A stretch of 64,000 nucleotides of DNA from JAUNSR01 sp036655355 (GCA_036655355.1 JAVVQG010000004.1:124001-188000), one strand, 5' to 3'. Positions 52,737 to 61,389 are shown, numbered from the stretch's first letter. Made by a program: numbers and translations. Notes: generated from the letters alone by a model not told the origin.

Positions 52737-53855
52737 ATGGCAGGCATTTACATACATATCCCTTTTTGCGTAACCCGATGCGTTTACTGCGATTTCTTCT
52801 CCAATGTCAGAATGGATAAGAAAGAAGCTTTTCTCGAGGCATTGCTCCGTGAAATCCGCCTCCGCAAAGAATACCTCAAAGGCGAGATCGTCCGCACCGT
52901 TTATTTCGGAGGCGGCACACCGTCTCAATTACATGCGGATGATTTTCGGCGAATCTTTGACACCCTGACGGAGTGCTTCGACCTTTCGCAATGCGAAGAG
53001 ATCACGCTAGAGGGAAATCCGGAAGACTTGACTCCGGAATACATAGGAGCATTGCGGGAGCTCCCGTTTAACCGAATCAGCATGGGAGTGCAGAGTTTTG
53101 ATGAAAACGACTTGAAATTCCTGAACCGCAGACACAATGCCGGCCGTGCACTCGCTGCAGTCAGAGATTGCCAGGCTGCCGGCTTCACCAACATCAGCAT
53201 CGACCTGATATACGGATTGCCGGGACAAACCCTCGAAGGGTGGAAGAAAAACCTGGAAACGGCGATTTCCCTCGACGTGCCCCACCTCTCCTCTTATCAC
53301 CTTATATACGAAGAGGGAACCAGACTTTACAAATTGCTTGAGGCCGGAAAAGTTGCCGCGATCGATGAAGAAACCAGTCTCGAAATGTTTCGTATGCTGA
53401 TCGCTTCGCTGCGAGAGGCGGGGTTCCAACATTATGAGATCTCCAATTTCGCAAAAGAGGGGTATTATTCGAAACACAACTCCTCCTATTGGTCGGGAGA
53501 AAAATACCTGGGACTCGGTCCATCCGCCCACTCCTTCAATCAGGAAACACGCAGTTGGAATATCGCAAACCTGCAATCCTATATCGACGGAAAAGCAGAA
53601 GGAGAAACGGAAACGCTAAACCTCAGCGAGCGATACAACGATTTTATACTCACTTCCTTACGCACCATGTGGGGATTATCGCTTTCCGCTCTGGAAAGCA
53701 CCTTCGGGCAGGAATTGCGTGATTATTGTCTGGCTCAGGCGAAACCGCACCTTGCAACCGGGATGTTGACAGAAACAGAAAACCGCCTGAAACTCTCTCC
53801 CGAAGGGATTTTCGTTTCAGACGGAATTATGTCGGACCTGATGTATATCGAATAA
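52737..53855 (+). CDS. hemW: Radical SAM heme chaperone HemW
   Basis: A 372-residue protein once annotated as oxygen-independent coproporphyrinogen oxidase. The radical SAM cluster motif is CVTRCVYC (CxxxCxxC), preceded by the characteristic GIYIHIPF. It lacks the extra cysteine of HemN, which supports HemW, a heme chaperone. GGGTPSQL, SMGVQSFDENDLKFLNR and NISIDLIYGLPGQTL complete the pattern, with a C-terminal HemN_C domain. It is monocistronic. Confidence 0.94.
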   Translation: MAGIYIHIPFCVTRCVYCDFFSNVRMDKKEAFLEALLREIRLRKEYLKGEIVRTVYFGGGTPSQLHADDFRRIFDTLTECFDLSQCEEITLEGNPEDLTPEYIGALRELPFNRISMGVQSFDENDLKFLNRRHNAGRALAAVRDCQAAGFTNISIDLIYGLPGQTLEGWKKNLETAISLDVPHLSSYHLIYEEGTRLYKLLEAGKVAAIDEETSLEMFRMLIASLREAGFQHYEISNFAKEGYYSKHNSSYWSGEKYLGLGPSAHSFNQETRSWNIANLQSYIDGKAEGETETLNLSERYNDFILTSLRTMWGLSLSALESTFGQELRDYCLAQAKPHLATGMLTETENRLKLSPEGIFVSDGIMSDLMYIE

Positions 53856-53858
53856 TAG

Positions 53859-53882
53859 AAAAGAGGAGTCATCTCCTCTTTT
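53859..53882. terminator. Bidirectional terminator, hemW / DUF2027 gene
   Basis: AAAAGAGGAG-TCAT-CTCCTCTTTT, a perfect 10-bp stem with a 4-nt loop between convergent genes. Confidence 0.85.
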
Positions 53883-53900
53883 TTGTTTCCGGAAACCGGA

Positions 53901-54941
53901 TCAACGAATCGTCACCATCGTAGCGCCAAATCCATATTCACGGAAAGAAGCGTCCTGATAACCGTAATTTCTGTATTTCGTTTTCAACTCTTTCAACAAG
54001 GCATTGCGCAATACGCCGTCTCCCTTACCGTGAATAAATACAATCTTCTGACCTTTCAACTGCTTGAAGTCCGAAATCGTTTTATGAAAAGCATCCAATT
54101 GATACGTCAGCATGTCGGCATTACTCATTCCCGCCGTCGAATCAAGCAGCTCATGGATGTGGAGATCCACCTCTACGATACCATTCTTAATTTTATGCTT
54201 GCGTGCGGCCTTGAGTACGGGACGACCGTCTTCAGCCTTCTTTTCCTTCAAAGCACTCTCCAGCTCCACCGGTGACACCTGCAACTGCTTTTGTATCACA
54301 TTATCCTTCACAATCGGGTAAAGAATTGCCGAATCATCAAAATACTCGTTCGACCGGAAGCTATGCAACTTGTAGAATTTCACGGTATCCAACTTCAACT
54401 CCACCGAGGCAGGAGATTTCAATTCAAAATCGCGATTTCTTTTAAATGCCGTCAACTGCACACAGATGCGCTCCAACTCATTCAACTGCTCCTTGCCGAA
54501 CTCCTCCAGATGCAACTTCATATTCGGCTCCACCATGCCGGCAAATCGCGTTTTCCAATTAGCGCCCTCTTTGCTGAGATAGGTAAAAAACAACCAATAA
54601 TTGCTGTCGTTCACCAAATAACAATCAAAGTTGGTATGTTGCAGTGCCCGGTCATCCTCCGGCAGGTAAGCCAGATAAACATTCAAAGCGTCACCACCTT
54701 TCATCTCCTTTACAGGAGCAGGCGCATCGGCGTCAAAACGCACCTGAGGAGATACATTGGTGCCTTTTGCTTGAGCGGTAACCTCGCCGGCATCAGCGAT
54801 CACCACACATTCTTTTACGAGTACGGGGGTTTCAAACCCATCTTCCTCTTCTACCGAAACGACCTCTTTATTTACAAACTTACGCACGATTCCTCCCCCT
54901 ACAGCGTTGAGAAAACGCACTTTATCTCCGATCTTTACCAT
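53901..54941 (-). CDS. DUF2027 / Smr domain protein
   Basis: A 346-residue protein. The N-terminal region is the DUF2027 domain (VKIGDKVRFLNAVGGGIVRKFV, then beta-rich sequence to about residue 240). The C-terminal 90 residues form a Smr domain (VEVDLHIHELLD, then IVFIHGKGDGVLRNALLKEL), the small MutS2-related nuclease or nucleic-acid-binding domain. MutS2 itself is absent here. The combination is common in Bacteroidales with unproven function, possibly RNA or ribosome quality control. It is monocistronic and convergent with hemW. Confidence 0.87.
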   Translation of the reverse strand: MVKIGDKVRFLNAVGGGIVRKFVNKEVVSVEEEDGFETPVLVKECVVIADAGEVTAQAKGTNVSPQVRFDADAPAPVKEMKGGDALNVYLAYLPEDDRALQHTNFDCYLVNDSNYWLFFTYLSKEGANWKTRFAGMVEPNMKLHLEEFGKEQLNELERICVQLTAFKRNRDFELKSPASVELKLDTVKFYKLHSFRSNEYFDDSAILYPIVKDNVIQKQLQVSPVELESALKEKKAEDGRPVLKAARKHKIKNGIVEVDLHIHELLDSTAGMSNADMLTYQLDAFHKTISDFKQLKGQKIVFIHGKGDGVLRNALLKELKTKYRNYGYQDASFREYGFGATMVTIR

Positions 54942-55179
54942 AATTCAACCCCTATTTTTAATGTTATTTTGTCCAAATCCACCCGCCGGCCCCCTGTTAT
55001 CTCCAAAAGGTTACCCCTGTCGAATTAAAGTCTATTTAAGGTACAGCGCTTCCGAATTTACTTAATTTAGAGTCACATTCCGGAAAAAAGCACCGCTTCT
55101 TTTTCAACTTTAATCTTTCAGCGTCCCGTTTTATATTAATTTGGAGAGGATACGCCCGATATATATCTACAAAGTTCCT
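54942..55179. other. Divergent intergenic region without recognised gene
   Basis: About 240 bp between the DUF2027 gene and queA. It contains the probable start of the DUF2027 transcript and GC-rich patches (CCCGCCGGCCCCC), but no frame or clear hairpin beyond that. Confidence 0.4.
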
Positions 55180-55187
55180 TATTTTTG
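55180..55187 (+). promoter_or_regulatory. -7 promoter element of queA
   Basis: TATTTTTG, exact, 45 bp upstream of the ATG. Confidence 0.6.
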
Positions 55188-55231
55188 CACGATTATTCAA
55201 AGTTTTGGTATAAAACCTTTTCGAACCGATT

Positions 55232-56452
55232 ATGACAGAAATTCAAAATATACGCATTGAGGATTACAATTATCCACTCCCTGATGAACGCATCGCCAAA
55301 TTTCCGCTTTCCCGCCGAGATCAGTCAAAACTAATGATCTACCGCCAAGGAGAGATATCGGAAGATTGTTTTTGCTCACTTCCCGAACACCTGCCTGCAG
55401 GAAGCCTGATGGTCTTCAACAACACAAAGGTAATTCAAGCTCGTCTTCATTTTCAGAAGGCCACCGGTGCACGAATCGAGATATTCTGCCTTGAACCGAT
55501 TCAGCCGAACGATTACGTACTCTCATTCCAATCCAACGAAGGTTGTACCTGGTTGTGCATGATCGGCAACTTAAAAAAGTGGAAAGAAGGCAAACTACAA
55601 AAAGAGATCCTTGTAAAAGGCGACACGTTGATTCTGGAAGCAGAACGCATAGAAACAGTAGGAAATACGCACAAAGTTCATTTCAGTTGGGAAGATAAAA
55701 ACATCAATTTCGCGGATATCCTGGAAGCGATTGGCGAATTACCCATCCCGCCCTACTTAAACCGCGATACAGAGGAGAGCGATAAGGAAACCTACCAAAC
55801 CGTTTATTCTAAAATCAAAGGTTCGGTAGCCGCTCCAACGGCCGGTCTCCACTTCACGCCCGATGTATTTGAAAAGCTGAAAGCGAAACATATCGATTGC
55901 GAAGAGCTGACACTACACGTAGGCGCCGGAACCTTCCAACCTGTAAAAAGCGAATTGATCGCCGAACACACGATGCATACCGAGTTTATCACGGTTAACA
56001 AATCACTGATTGAACGAATCATCGCCAATGAAGGGAAACTGATTGCGGTGGGCACAACATCGGTTCGTACCCTCGAAAGCTTATATTATATAGGAGAAAG
56101 ATTGGAAGAGCATCCCACTGCTTCGAGTGAGGAGTTAAAGGTTACGCAATGGCAGCCTTACGCAAAGAGCTACACGCTTCCGGTTAAAAAAGCACTTCAG
56201 AACATCGTTGATTACTTGAATGCACACCACACCGACAAGTTGGTTACCTCTACCCAGATCATGATCGCGCCGGGTTACACCTTCCGCATCGTCAACGGCA
56301 TCGTCACCAATTTCCACCAACCGCAGAGTACGCTGCTGTTGCTGGTATCGGCTTTTGTAAAAGGAGAGTGGAAAAAACTTTACGATTATGCCCTGAGTCA
56401 TGATTTCCGTTTTCTAAGTTATGGCGACAGCTCCTTACTGCTGCCGGAATAA
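55232..56452 (+). CDS. queA: S-adenosylmethionine:tRNA ribosyltransferase-isomerase
   Basis: The enzyme converts preQ1 in the tRNA wobble position to epoxyqueuosine, in the queuosine pathway. 406 residues; longer than the E. coli enzyme (356) because of an insert near residues 285-310. Conserved blocks are PLSRRDQSKLMIY, NNTKVIQARL, SVAAPTAGLHFTPDVFEKL, LTLHVGAGTFQPVK and NFHQPQSTLLLLV. Neighbouring tgt or queG is not in the window. It is followed by a short tandem repeat and a terminator. Confidence 0.94.
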   Translation: MTEIQNIRIEDYNYPLPDERIAKFPLSRRDQSKLMIYRQGEISEDCFCSLPEHLPAGSLMVFNNTKVIQARLHFQKATGARIEIFCLEPIQPNDYVLSFQSNEGCTWLCMIGNLKKWKEGKLQKEILVKGDTLILEAERIETVGNTHKVHFSWEDKNINFADILEAIGELPIPPYLNRDTEESDKETYQTVYSKIKGSVAAPTAGLHFTPDVFEKLKAKHIDCEELTLHVGAGTFQPVKSELIAEHTMHTEFITVNKSLIERIIANEGKLIAVGTTSVRTLESLYYIGERLEEHPTASSEELKVTQWQPYAKSYTLPVKKALQNIVDYLNAHHTDKLVTSTQIMIAPGYTFRIVNGIVTNFHQPQSTLLLLVSAFVKGEWKKLYDYALSHDFRFLSYGDSSLLLPE

Positions 56453-56479
56453 CGAATCACACCTCGGGGGACACGATAA

Positions 56480-56530
56480 CCGGAGACTAGAAATCGCCGG
56501 AAACTAGAAATCGCAAGAGACTATATGAAG
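56480..56530 (+). repeat. 17-bp tandem repeat downstream of queA, three units
   Basis: Units CCGGAGACTAGAAATCG (56480-56496) and CCGGAAACTAGAAATCG (56497-56513) differ at one base. A third, decayed unit, CAAGAGACTATATGAAG, occupies 56514-56530. The last unit overlaps the first base pairs of the terminator stem. Confidence 0.75.
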
Positions 56531-56566
56531 AGCGGGCAGTCGGAATTTATCCCGGCTGCCCGCTCT
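56529..56566. terminator. Bidirectional terminator, queA / DUF2007 gene
   Basis: AGAGCGGGCAG pairs with CTGCCCGCTCT and is followed by TGTTTTG on the plus strand. It lies between convergent genes. Confidence 0.75.
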
Positions 56567-56578
56567 TGTTTTGAGTGA

Positions 56579-56818
56579 TCAACTCATCTCCACTACGTAC
56601 TCGTCAAAACCACCCTCTTTCATCAATTCCAACGCACGCGGCAAATCTTTGCGACGCACGTCAAGCCTTACTCCTTCCATATCGATAAATCCCCCAAACA
56701 TCTGATTGCTCAGAGAATCTGTCAGAAAACACGTTATCCCGTTAGATTCAAGATAAGTGCGCACTAATTCCGCTTCGGTATTCTGCCGAAAACGGGCCAA
56801 TTGTACTATGCTTTCCAT
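56579..56818 (-). CDS. DUF2007 family protein
   Basis: A 79-residue protein with the DUF2007 pattern: ESIVQLARFRQNTEAELVRTYLESNGITCFLTD, followed by VRLDVRRKDLPRALELMKE. The family is described as a putative signal-transducing protein, often fused or beside envelope genes, without known biochemical activity. It is monocistronic, convergent with queA and divergent from the PorE-like gene. Confidence 0.85.
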   Translation of the reverse strand: MESIVQLARFRQNTEAELVRTYLESNGITCFLTDSLSNQMFGGFIDMEGVRLDVRRKDLPRALELMKEGGFDEYVVEMS

Positions 56819-56943
56819 ACATTGATCGTTTTAAGTTTAATTTCGGAAACACCTTTTCGTGAGGTCTTAAAAGAGAGCTTCTTAAGAAGGGATGCCTCCT
56901 CTTATAAAGTTACTAAAATAAATGGAATGAGTAATAAATCCAT

Positions 56944-56951
56944 TATTTTTG
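56944..56951 (+). promoter_or_regulatory. -7 promoter element of the PorE-like gene
   Basis: TATTTTTG, exact, 38 bp upstream of the ATG at 56989. Confidence 0.55.
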
Positions 56952-56988
56952 CGTCAATAAAGAATATGTTATTGAACCGGTTATACAA

Positions 56989-58965
56989 ATGAAGAAATCG
57001 CATTTCGTCTCGTTTCTATTTTTTTTACTTCTGACCCTCTCCTGCAATACGGCAAAACTCTCTACGGCAGACGCTCAGTTTGACCGGGGGGAATATTTTG
57101 CGGCAGCCGCCACGTATCGCAAGGTTTACAACAAGACATCCGCTACCAAAGAGCGCGACTTACGAGGAGAGATTGCCCGCAAAATGGGCATCTGCTACAT
57201 GCGCATCAACAATACGCCGCGTGCATCGGCCGCTTTCATGAATGCGATCCGATACAAGAATCCGGATTCGCTGATTTCGCTCCACCTGGCGCGCACCCTT
57301 CACAACGAGGGAAAATACAAAGATGCCGTCCGCTTTTACGAACAATTTCTCGAAAAAGCGCCGAATCACGAGCTTGCCAAAAACGGGATCAAAGGTGCGA
57401 CAGTGGCTACCGAATGGAAAGAAAAACGCACAAGACATGTGGTGAAAAGGGCTGACCTGTTCAATTCGCGTCGTGCGGATTTCTCTCCGATGTTGAATAA
57501 AGAAGGGGATCAACTCTACATCACGACCGCTACGGAGAAGGCCACAGGAACTGAAAAAAGTGATATCACCGGACTAAAAAACAACGACATCTTCTTCAGC
57601 AAGAAGAACGAAAAAGGGGAATGGTTGCGACCGGAGCCCGTCGAAGGGGAACTGAATACCGAGTTTGATGAAGGAACGGCGGCTTTTGCGCCGGACGGCA
57701 ACACCATCTATTTTACACGAGCCCGCAGAGATGCGGTCGTACCCACTTCAACCGAGATATTCACCTCTTCGCGCTCGGGAGGCAAATGGAGCGCAGCCAC
57801 CAAACTGGAGATTTTGAAAGATACGATCTCGCTATTCGCTCATCCGGCACTCTCCCCGGACGGCAAATTTCTCTATTTCGTATCCGACATGCCGGGCGGT
57901 TACGGTGGAAAAGATTTATGGAGAGCCTCATTGGGGAATTCAGGGGTGAGCGGCATTGAAAACCTGGGCGATCAGATCAATACGCCGGGCGACGAGATGT
58001 TTCCTACCTTTCGCCAAAACGGAATCCTTTACTTCTCTTCCGACGGTCATCCGGGAATGGGTGGTTTAGACATTTTCAAGGCTCGTGAGGATGAATGGGG
58101 AATCTGGCATATCGAAAATATGAAAGCACCCATCAATTCTGCCGGTGATGATTTCGGAATGACATTCTTTAATAAGGAGGAGGAAGAGGGCTTCTTTGCT
58201 TCCAACCGGAATGACGTACGCGGTTACGACCATCTTTATAGTTTTCTGCTTCCGAGTATCAAAGTTTTGATAACCGGAACCGTTTGGAACCGGGATGAAG
58301 AACCCGTTCCCGGAGCTATTGTCCGCATTGTGGGAATCGACGGATCAAACCACAAAATCGTTGCGAAAAACGATGGTACGTTCAATGTAAGAATCGATCG
58401 TGGCATCCAATACGTGATGATGGCCGGAGCAAAAGGATATTTGAATGACAAAGAGGAATTCCGTTCCGATAGCGAAGAAGCCGACGCAACGTATCAGGTT
58501 GATTTCCGTCTCGCCTCAAATACCAAACCGGTTCTGATTGATAATATATTCTACGATTTCGACAAGGCTACGCTGCGTCCCGAATCAAAAGACGCTCTTG
58601 ATGAACTGATCGGTCTCTTAAATGACAATCCGAACGTAACCATCGAACTTGCTGCACACACAGACTTAAAAGGAACTGATCAATACAACTTGAATCTTTC
58701 CGGAAAACGCGCAGCCGCAGTGGTAGATTATCTCATTGCGGGGGGCATCACTCCTTCCAGATTACGTCCGGTGGGCTACGGCGAGTCAAAACCGAAAGTT
58801 TGTGATAAAAAGATAGCTACCGCACATCCGTTTCTACCGGAAGGACAATCTCTGGAGGAAAGTTTCATTCTCACCCTTTCACCCGAAGAGCAGGAGGTGG
58901 CGAATCAGATCAATCGGCGAACCGAGTTTCAGGTGTTGGAAGACAGCCTTCTTTATGATCTATAA
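56989..58965 (+). CDS. PorE-like OmpA-family lipoprotein (TPR, propeller, CRD, OmpA)
   Basis: A 658-residue lipoprotein with lipobox LTLSC (Cys at about 19). The order of domains is TPR-like repeats (about 25-135), a PD40/WD40-type propeller (about 150-400, with LSPDGKFLYFVSD and ILYFSSDGHPGMGGLDIF), a carboxypeptidase-regulatory-like domain (about 420-510, VLITGTVWNRDEEPVPGAIVRI) and an OmpA_C peptidoglycan-binding domain (about 535-655, YDFDKATLRPESKDALDEL, AHTDLKGTDQYN and NRRTEFQV). This is the layout of Porphyromonas PorE, part of the type IX secretion system. Proteins with the same layout occur in Bacteroidales without T9SS, so the assignment to that system is open. Confidence 0.85.
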   Translation: MKKSHFVSFLFFLLLTLSCNTAKLSTADAQFDRGEYFAAAATYRKVYNKTSATKERDLRGEIARKMGICYMRINNTPRASAAFMNAIRYKNPDSLISLHLARTLHNEGKYKDAVRFYEQFLEKAPNHELAKNGIKGATVATEWKEKRTRHVVKRADLFNSRRADFSPMLNKEGDQLYITTATEKATGTEKSDITGLKNNDIFFSKKNEKGEWLRPEPVEGELNTEFDEGTAAFAPDGNTIYFTRARRDAVVPTSTEIFTSSRSGGKWSAATKLEILKDTISLFAHPALSPDGKFLYFVSDMPGGYGGKDLWRASLGNSGVSGIENLGDQINTPGDEMFPTFRQNGILYFSSDGHPGMGGLDIFKAREDEWGIWHIENMKAPINSAGDDFGMTFFNKEEEEGFFASNRNDVRGYDHLYSFLLPSIKVLITGTVWNRDEEPVPGAIVRIVGIDGSNHKIVAKNDGTFNVRIDRGIQYVMMAGAKGYLNDKEEFRSDSEEADATYQVDFRLASNTKPVLIDNIFYDFDKATLRPESKDALDELIGLLNDNPNVTIELAAHTDLKGTDQYNLNLSGKRAAAVVDYLIAGGITPSRLRPVGYGESKPKVCDKKIATAHPFLPEGQSLEESFILTLSPEEQEVANQINRRTEFQVLEDSLLYDL

Positions 58966-58978
58966 AGCTATTCGCTAT

Positions 58979-59911
58979 TTATTTCAGTAGCTTATTGAGT
59001 CCCAAAGGACGCAGGATTCCGTCGAGTAACCGAAGGTTTTCTTCGCGCGTCTGTTTACTCAGAATAACGAGAATAACAGCAACCAGAATCAACGACATAC
59101 CAATAAACACACGCATACCAAATGGCTCGTTAAACACTAGAACACCGATGGTAACTGCCGTAACAGGTTCCATCGAACCCAGAATAGACGTGGTGGTTGA
59201 ACCAATATGTTTGATCGCCAAAACCAGGGTAAGATCCGATACAACCGTGGGAAACAAAGCCAAAAGCAAGATATTAATGCCGCTGTTCGTATCCGGAATC
59301 GCCTGTATCCCCCCTTGCATGAGCGCATTTGCCAAAAATATAAACGAAGAGAAGAACAGCACATAAAACGTCAGTGCAAATTCATCCATCTTCTTAACCG
59401 AACTCTTGTGAATCCCTACTATATATAAGGCATAGGTGAAAATTGAAGTCAGAGCGATCAAAATCCCTACCGGATTAACGGAGCCGTTCGATGTCCAACT
59501 CAATATGCCCACCCCGGCCAGAGACATTAACGTAGCGATAAGCAATCCTTTGGACGCTTTCTCTTTGAAAAAGAAAATCATGATCGTAGATACCATGACC
59601 GGATAAAGGAAGTGAATCGTCGTAGCGATACCCGATGGAATCCGTGTATACGCTTCCATCAATATCAGTGCTGTTGCGGCATAAAAGAAGCCTAACAGGA
59701 AAACCACTAATCCCTGTTTAAATGTAATGGTGAAATCTGATCTTTTCATCAGAGCTATAATCCCCATGATGAGTGCAGAAATACTAAAACGATAAAAAAG
59801 AATAGATGAGTTATCCATTCCGGCAGCAACGATCGGAAGGGCCAATAACGGAATAAGACCGAATGTTGCCGAAGAGATGATGGCGTAAAACAAACCGGTT
59901 AGGTTCTTCAT
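58979..59911 (-). CDS. EamA-family DMT transporter
   Basis: A 310-residue inner-membrane protein with ten predicted transmembrane helices in two EamA repeats (for example GLFYAIISSATFGLIPLLALP and GILIALTSIFTYALYIVGI). Family motifs include SILGSMEPVTAVTIGVLVFNEP in the second half. Members export amino acids, nucleotide sugars or other small molecules; the substrate here is unknown. It is convergent with the PorE-like gene and separated from the tRNA upstream by a terminator. Confidence 0.9.
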   Translation of the reverse strand: MKNLTGLFYAIISSATFGLIPLLALPIVAAGMDNSSILFYRFSISALIMGIIALMKRSDFTITFKQGLVVFLLGFFYAATALILMEAYTRIPSGIATTIHFLYPVMVSTIMIFFFKEKASKGLLIATLMSLAGVGILSWTSNGSVNPVGILIALTSIFTYALYIVGIHKSSVKKMDEFALTFYVLFFSSFIFLANALMQGGIQAIPDTNSGINILLLALFPTVVSDLTLVLAIKHIGSTTTSILGSMEPVTAVTIGVLVFNEPFGMRVFIGMSLILVAVILVILSKQTREENLRLLDGILRPLGLNKLLK

Positions 59912-59975
59912 GTCTTGTGCAGTTAATTAAGTTGAGAAATAGTGAAGATTTATTTCCAGTTGGCTGGACATGCAA

Positions 59976-60009
59976 AAAAGGCATCCGAACTTCCGTTCAA
60001 ATGCCTTTG
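59976..60009 (-). terminator. Terminator of tRNA-Met
   Basis: AAAAGGCATCCGAAC pairs with GTTCAAATGCCTTT with a mismatch, followed by a T tract on the minus strand. Confidence 0.75.
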
Positions 60010-60017
60010 TTTTTTTG

Positions 60018-60091
60018 TAGCGAGACCGAGAATTGAACTCGGGACCTCATGATTATGAATCATGCGCTCTAACCATCTGAGCTATCTCGCC
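60018..60091 (-). tRNA. tRNA-Met (CAU), elongator type
   Basis: The 74-nt minus-strand sequence folds as a full cloverleaf. The acceptor arm is GGCGAGA/TCTCGCT with discriminator A, the D loop contains AGCTCAGATGG, the anticodon stem is CATGA/TCATG with loop TTCATAA (anticodon CAT), and the T arm is CCGAG-TTCAATT-CTCGG. The 3' CCA is not encoded. The acceptor pair G1-U72 and lack of the three G-C pairs rule out initiator Met; the Ile-lysidine variant cannot be fully excluded but the stems fit elongator Met. Confidence 0.92.
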
Positions 60092-60268
60092 ATCTGCCAT
60101 CGTTTTTCCCGATTGCGTTGCAAAGATAGGCAAATTCTAGAAACCTCAAAATACCCGATTCTATTTTAACACTAATTTAAACATCATTTTTCCTCCAAAA
60201 AGCTTGTAACAAGGCCCTATTTAACAACATCCCCCTCCTCAATAATATTATTTTCCTTTAATATTTAA

Positions 60269-60283
60269 GACCTTACCAAGGTC
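60269..60283. promoter_or_regulatory. Palindromic candidate operator
   Basis: GACCTT-ACC-AAGGTC is a perfect inverted repeat with a 3-nt spacer, 251 bp upstream of the HMA-CDF start. Confidence 0.35.
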
Positions 60284-60333
60284 GCATTCCAAAACGACAC
60301 CTTAAAAGTTAAAAAATAAATTACATCGAAAAA

Positions 60334-60374
60334 AAATCACGCTGTGAGCAAAATAAATCACGCTTTCGGCAAAA
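60334..60374. promoter_or_regulatory. Two 21-bp-spaced direct repeats
   Basis: AAATCACGCT-GTGAG-CAAAA at 60334 and AAATCACGCT-TTCGG-CAAAA at 60355 share 15 of 20 bases in two conserved blocks. The spacing of two helical turns suggests a regulator dimer. Confidence 0.45.
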
Positions 60375-60465
60375 GAAGTTGCGACTCCTCCCCAATAATC
60401 CATATTATGTGTTAAACCATACCACTCCGAGAAAGGTAGCTCAACCAGGTCTGGTCCGGAATATT

Positions 60466-60473
60466 TACTTTTG
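60466..60473 (+). promoter_or_regulatory. -7 promoter element of the HMA-CDF gene
   Basis: TACTTTTG, exact, 60 bp upstream of the ATG at 60534. Confidence 0.55.
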
Positions 60474-60533
60474 CAGGGCGATAAATCCGAATCAAGCAAA
60501 TCGCAGCTATTTTACTTAATTGAATTTGTTTTA

Positions 60534-61379
60534 ATGATCATCTCTACTTATAAGATAGACAAAATGGATTGTCCCTGTGAGGAGAATCTTATAAAAATGA
60601 AATTACAGGATATCGAAAGTATACTTTCGTTGCATTTTGATCTTTCAGAACGCCGGCTAACCGTCCGGCATCAGGGAGAACAGGAGGAAATAGACCAAGC
60701 ATTAAATGCACTAAAACTGGGAACGACCTTGCTAAACCGCTCTTTGGGGGATAACTTAACCGATTCTTCTTCATCTACTTCTTCATCTTCTTCTGCTGCT
60801 ACTGCTGCTGCCTCTGCTGCTGAAAATTCTCGTCAACGCAAAGTTTTATGGATAGTCCTTGCGGTCAATCTGGCATTTTTCTTCATCGAAGGAGTGAGTG
60901 GGATCGTCTCGAAATCACTCGGACTAGCGGCCGACAGTCTCGACATGCTAGCCGATGCATTGGTTTACGGAATGAGTATATTTGCCGTGGGAGCCACCCG
61001 AGTTCGAAAGAAACGAGTAGCTTTGGTGAGCGGATACCTCCAGATTATTCTGGCTGCCATTGGATTTTCGGAGGTGATAAAGCGAATTCTGGGAGAACCG
61101 GCACACCTGGATTCCAACATGATGATCGGTGTAGCTTCAATTGCACTGATTGCCAATGTCATTTGTTTGTTACTGCTACAACGAACCAAAAGCAACGATG
61201 CACACATCAAAGCAAGCATTATTTTCTCATCGAATGACATCATCGTGAACGGCGGTGTGATCGCCGCGGGTATATCCACCGGATTTTTCCATTCTACTTT
61301 ACCCGATCTGATGATCGGAACTGTTGTATTTATAATGGTTATGAGGGGTGCGGTTCGCATCTTGAAACTATCAAAATAA
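60534..61379 (+). CDS. HMA-CDF fusion cation transporter
   Basis: A 281-residue protein. Residues 1-75 resemble a ferredoxin-like HMA domain, with a cysteine pair in MDCPCEE (Cys13, Cys15) where the metal site would be. A Ser/Ala-rich linker of 19 residues (78-96) follows. Residues 104-281 are a cation-efflux (CDF) membrane domain with about six helices. Its first metal-site helix reads AADSLDMLADALVYGMSI (acidic residues in place of the usual HxxxD) and the equivalent in helix 5 is SSNDIIVNGGVIAAG. Those are changed from canonical zinc-binding CDFs, so metal specificity is unclear. The upstream TTG/ATG codons lie beyond an exact -7 element, so 60534 is used. Confidence 0.8.
   Translation: MIISTYKIDKMDCPCEENLIKMKLQDIESILSLHFDLSERRLTVRHQGEQEEIDQALNALKLGTTLLNRSLGDNLTDSSSSTSSSSSAATAAASAAENSRQRKVLWIVLAVNLAFFFIEGVSGIVSKSLGLAADSLDMLADALVYGMSIFAVGATRVRKKRVALVSGYLQIILAAIGFSEVIKRILGEPAHLDSNMMIGVASIALIANVICLLLLQRTKSNDAHIKASIIFSSNDIIVNGGVIAAGISTGFFHSTLPDLMIGTVVFIMVMRGAVRILKLSK
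60765..60821 (+). repeat. Trinucleotide-rich tract in the HMA-CDF linker
   Basis: TCT/TCA and GCT codons make up 17 of 19 codons, encoding SSSSTSSSSSAATAAASAA. The tract is a likely site of length change without frameshift. Confidence 0.8.
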
Positions 61380-61389
61380 TATTTTATCT

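Larger units (their letters stand above)
60092..60465. other. Intergenic region upstream of the HMA-CDF transporter
   Basis: About 370 bp without a coding frame. It holds a palindrome GACCTT-ACC-AAGGTC (60269-60283) and a 21-bp-spaced direct repeat (60334-60374), which may be operators. The rest is AT-rich. No tRNA or riboswitch is apparent. Confidence 0.5.

Noticed and set aside
54942..55030. A possible R95 repeat copy upstream of the DUF2027 gene
   Set aside because: CTATTTTTAAT and CAAATCCACC resemble the family but the core blocks are missing.
60018..60091. The CAT tRNA as initiator or Ile-lysidine tRNA
   Set aside because: Initiator features (mismatched first pair, three G-C pairs in the anticodon stem) are absent; the stems fit elongator Met best, though lysidine tRNA-Ile cannot be excluded completely.
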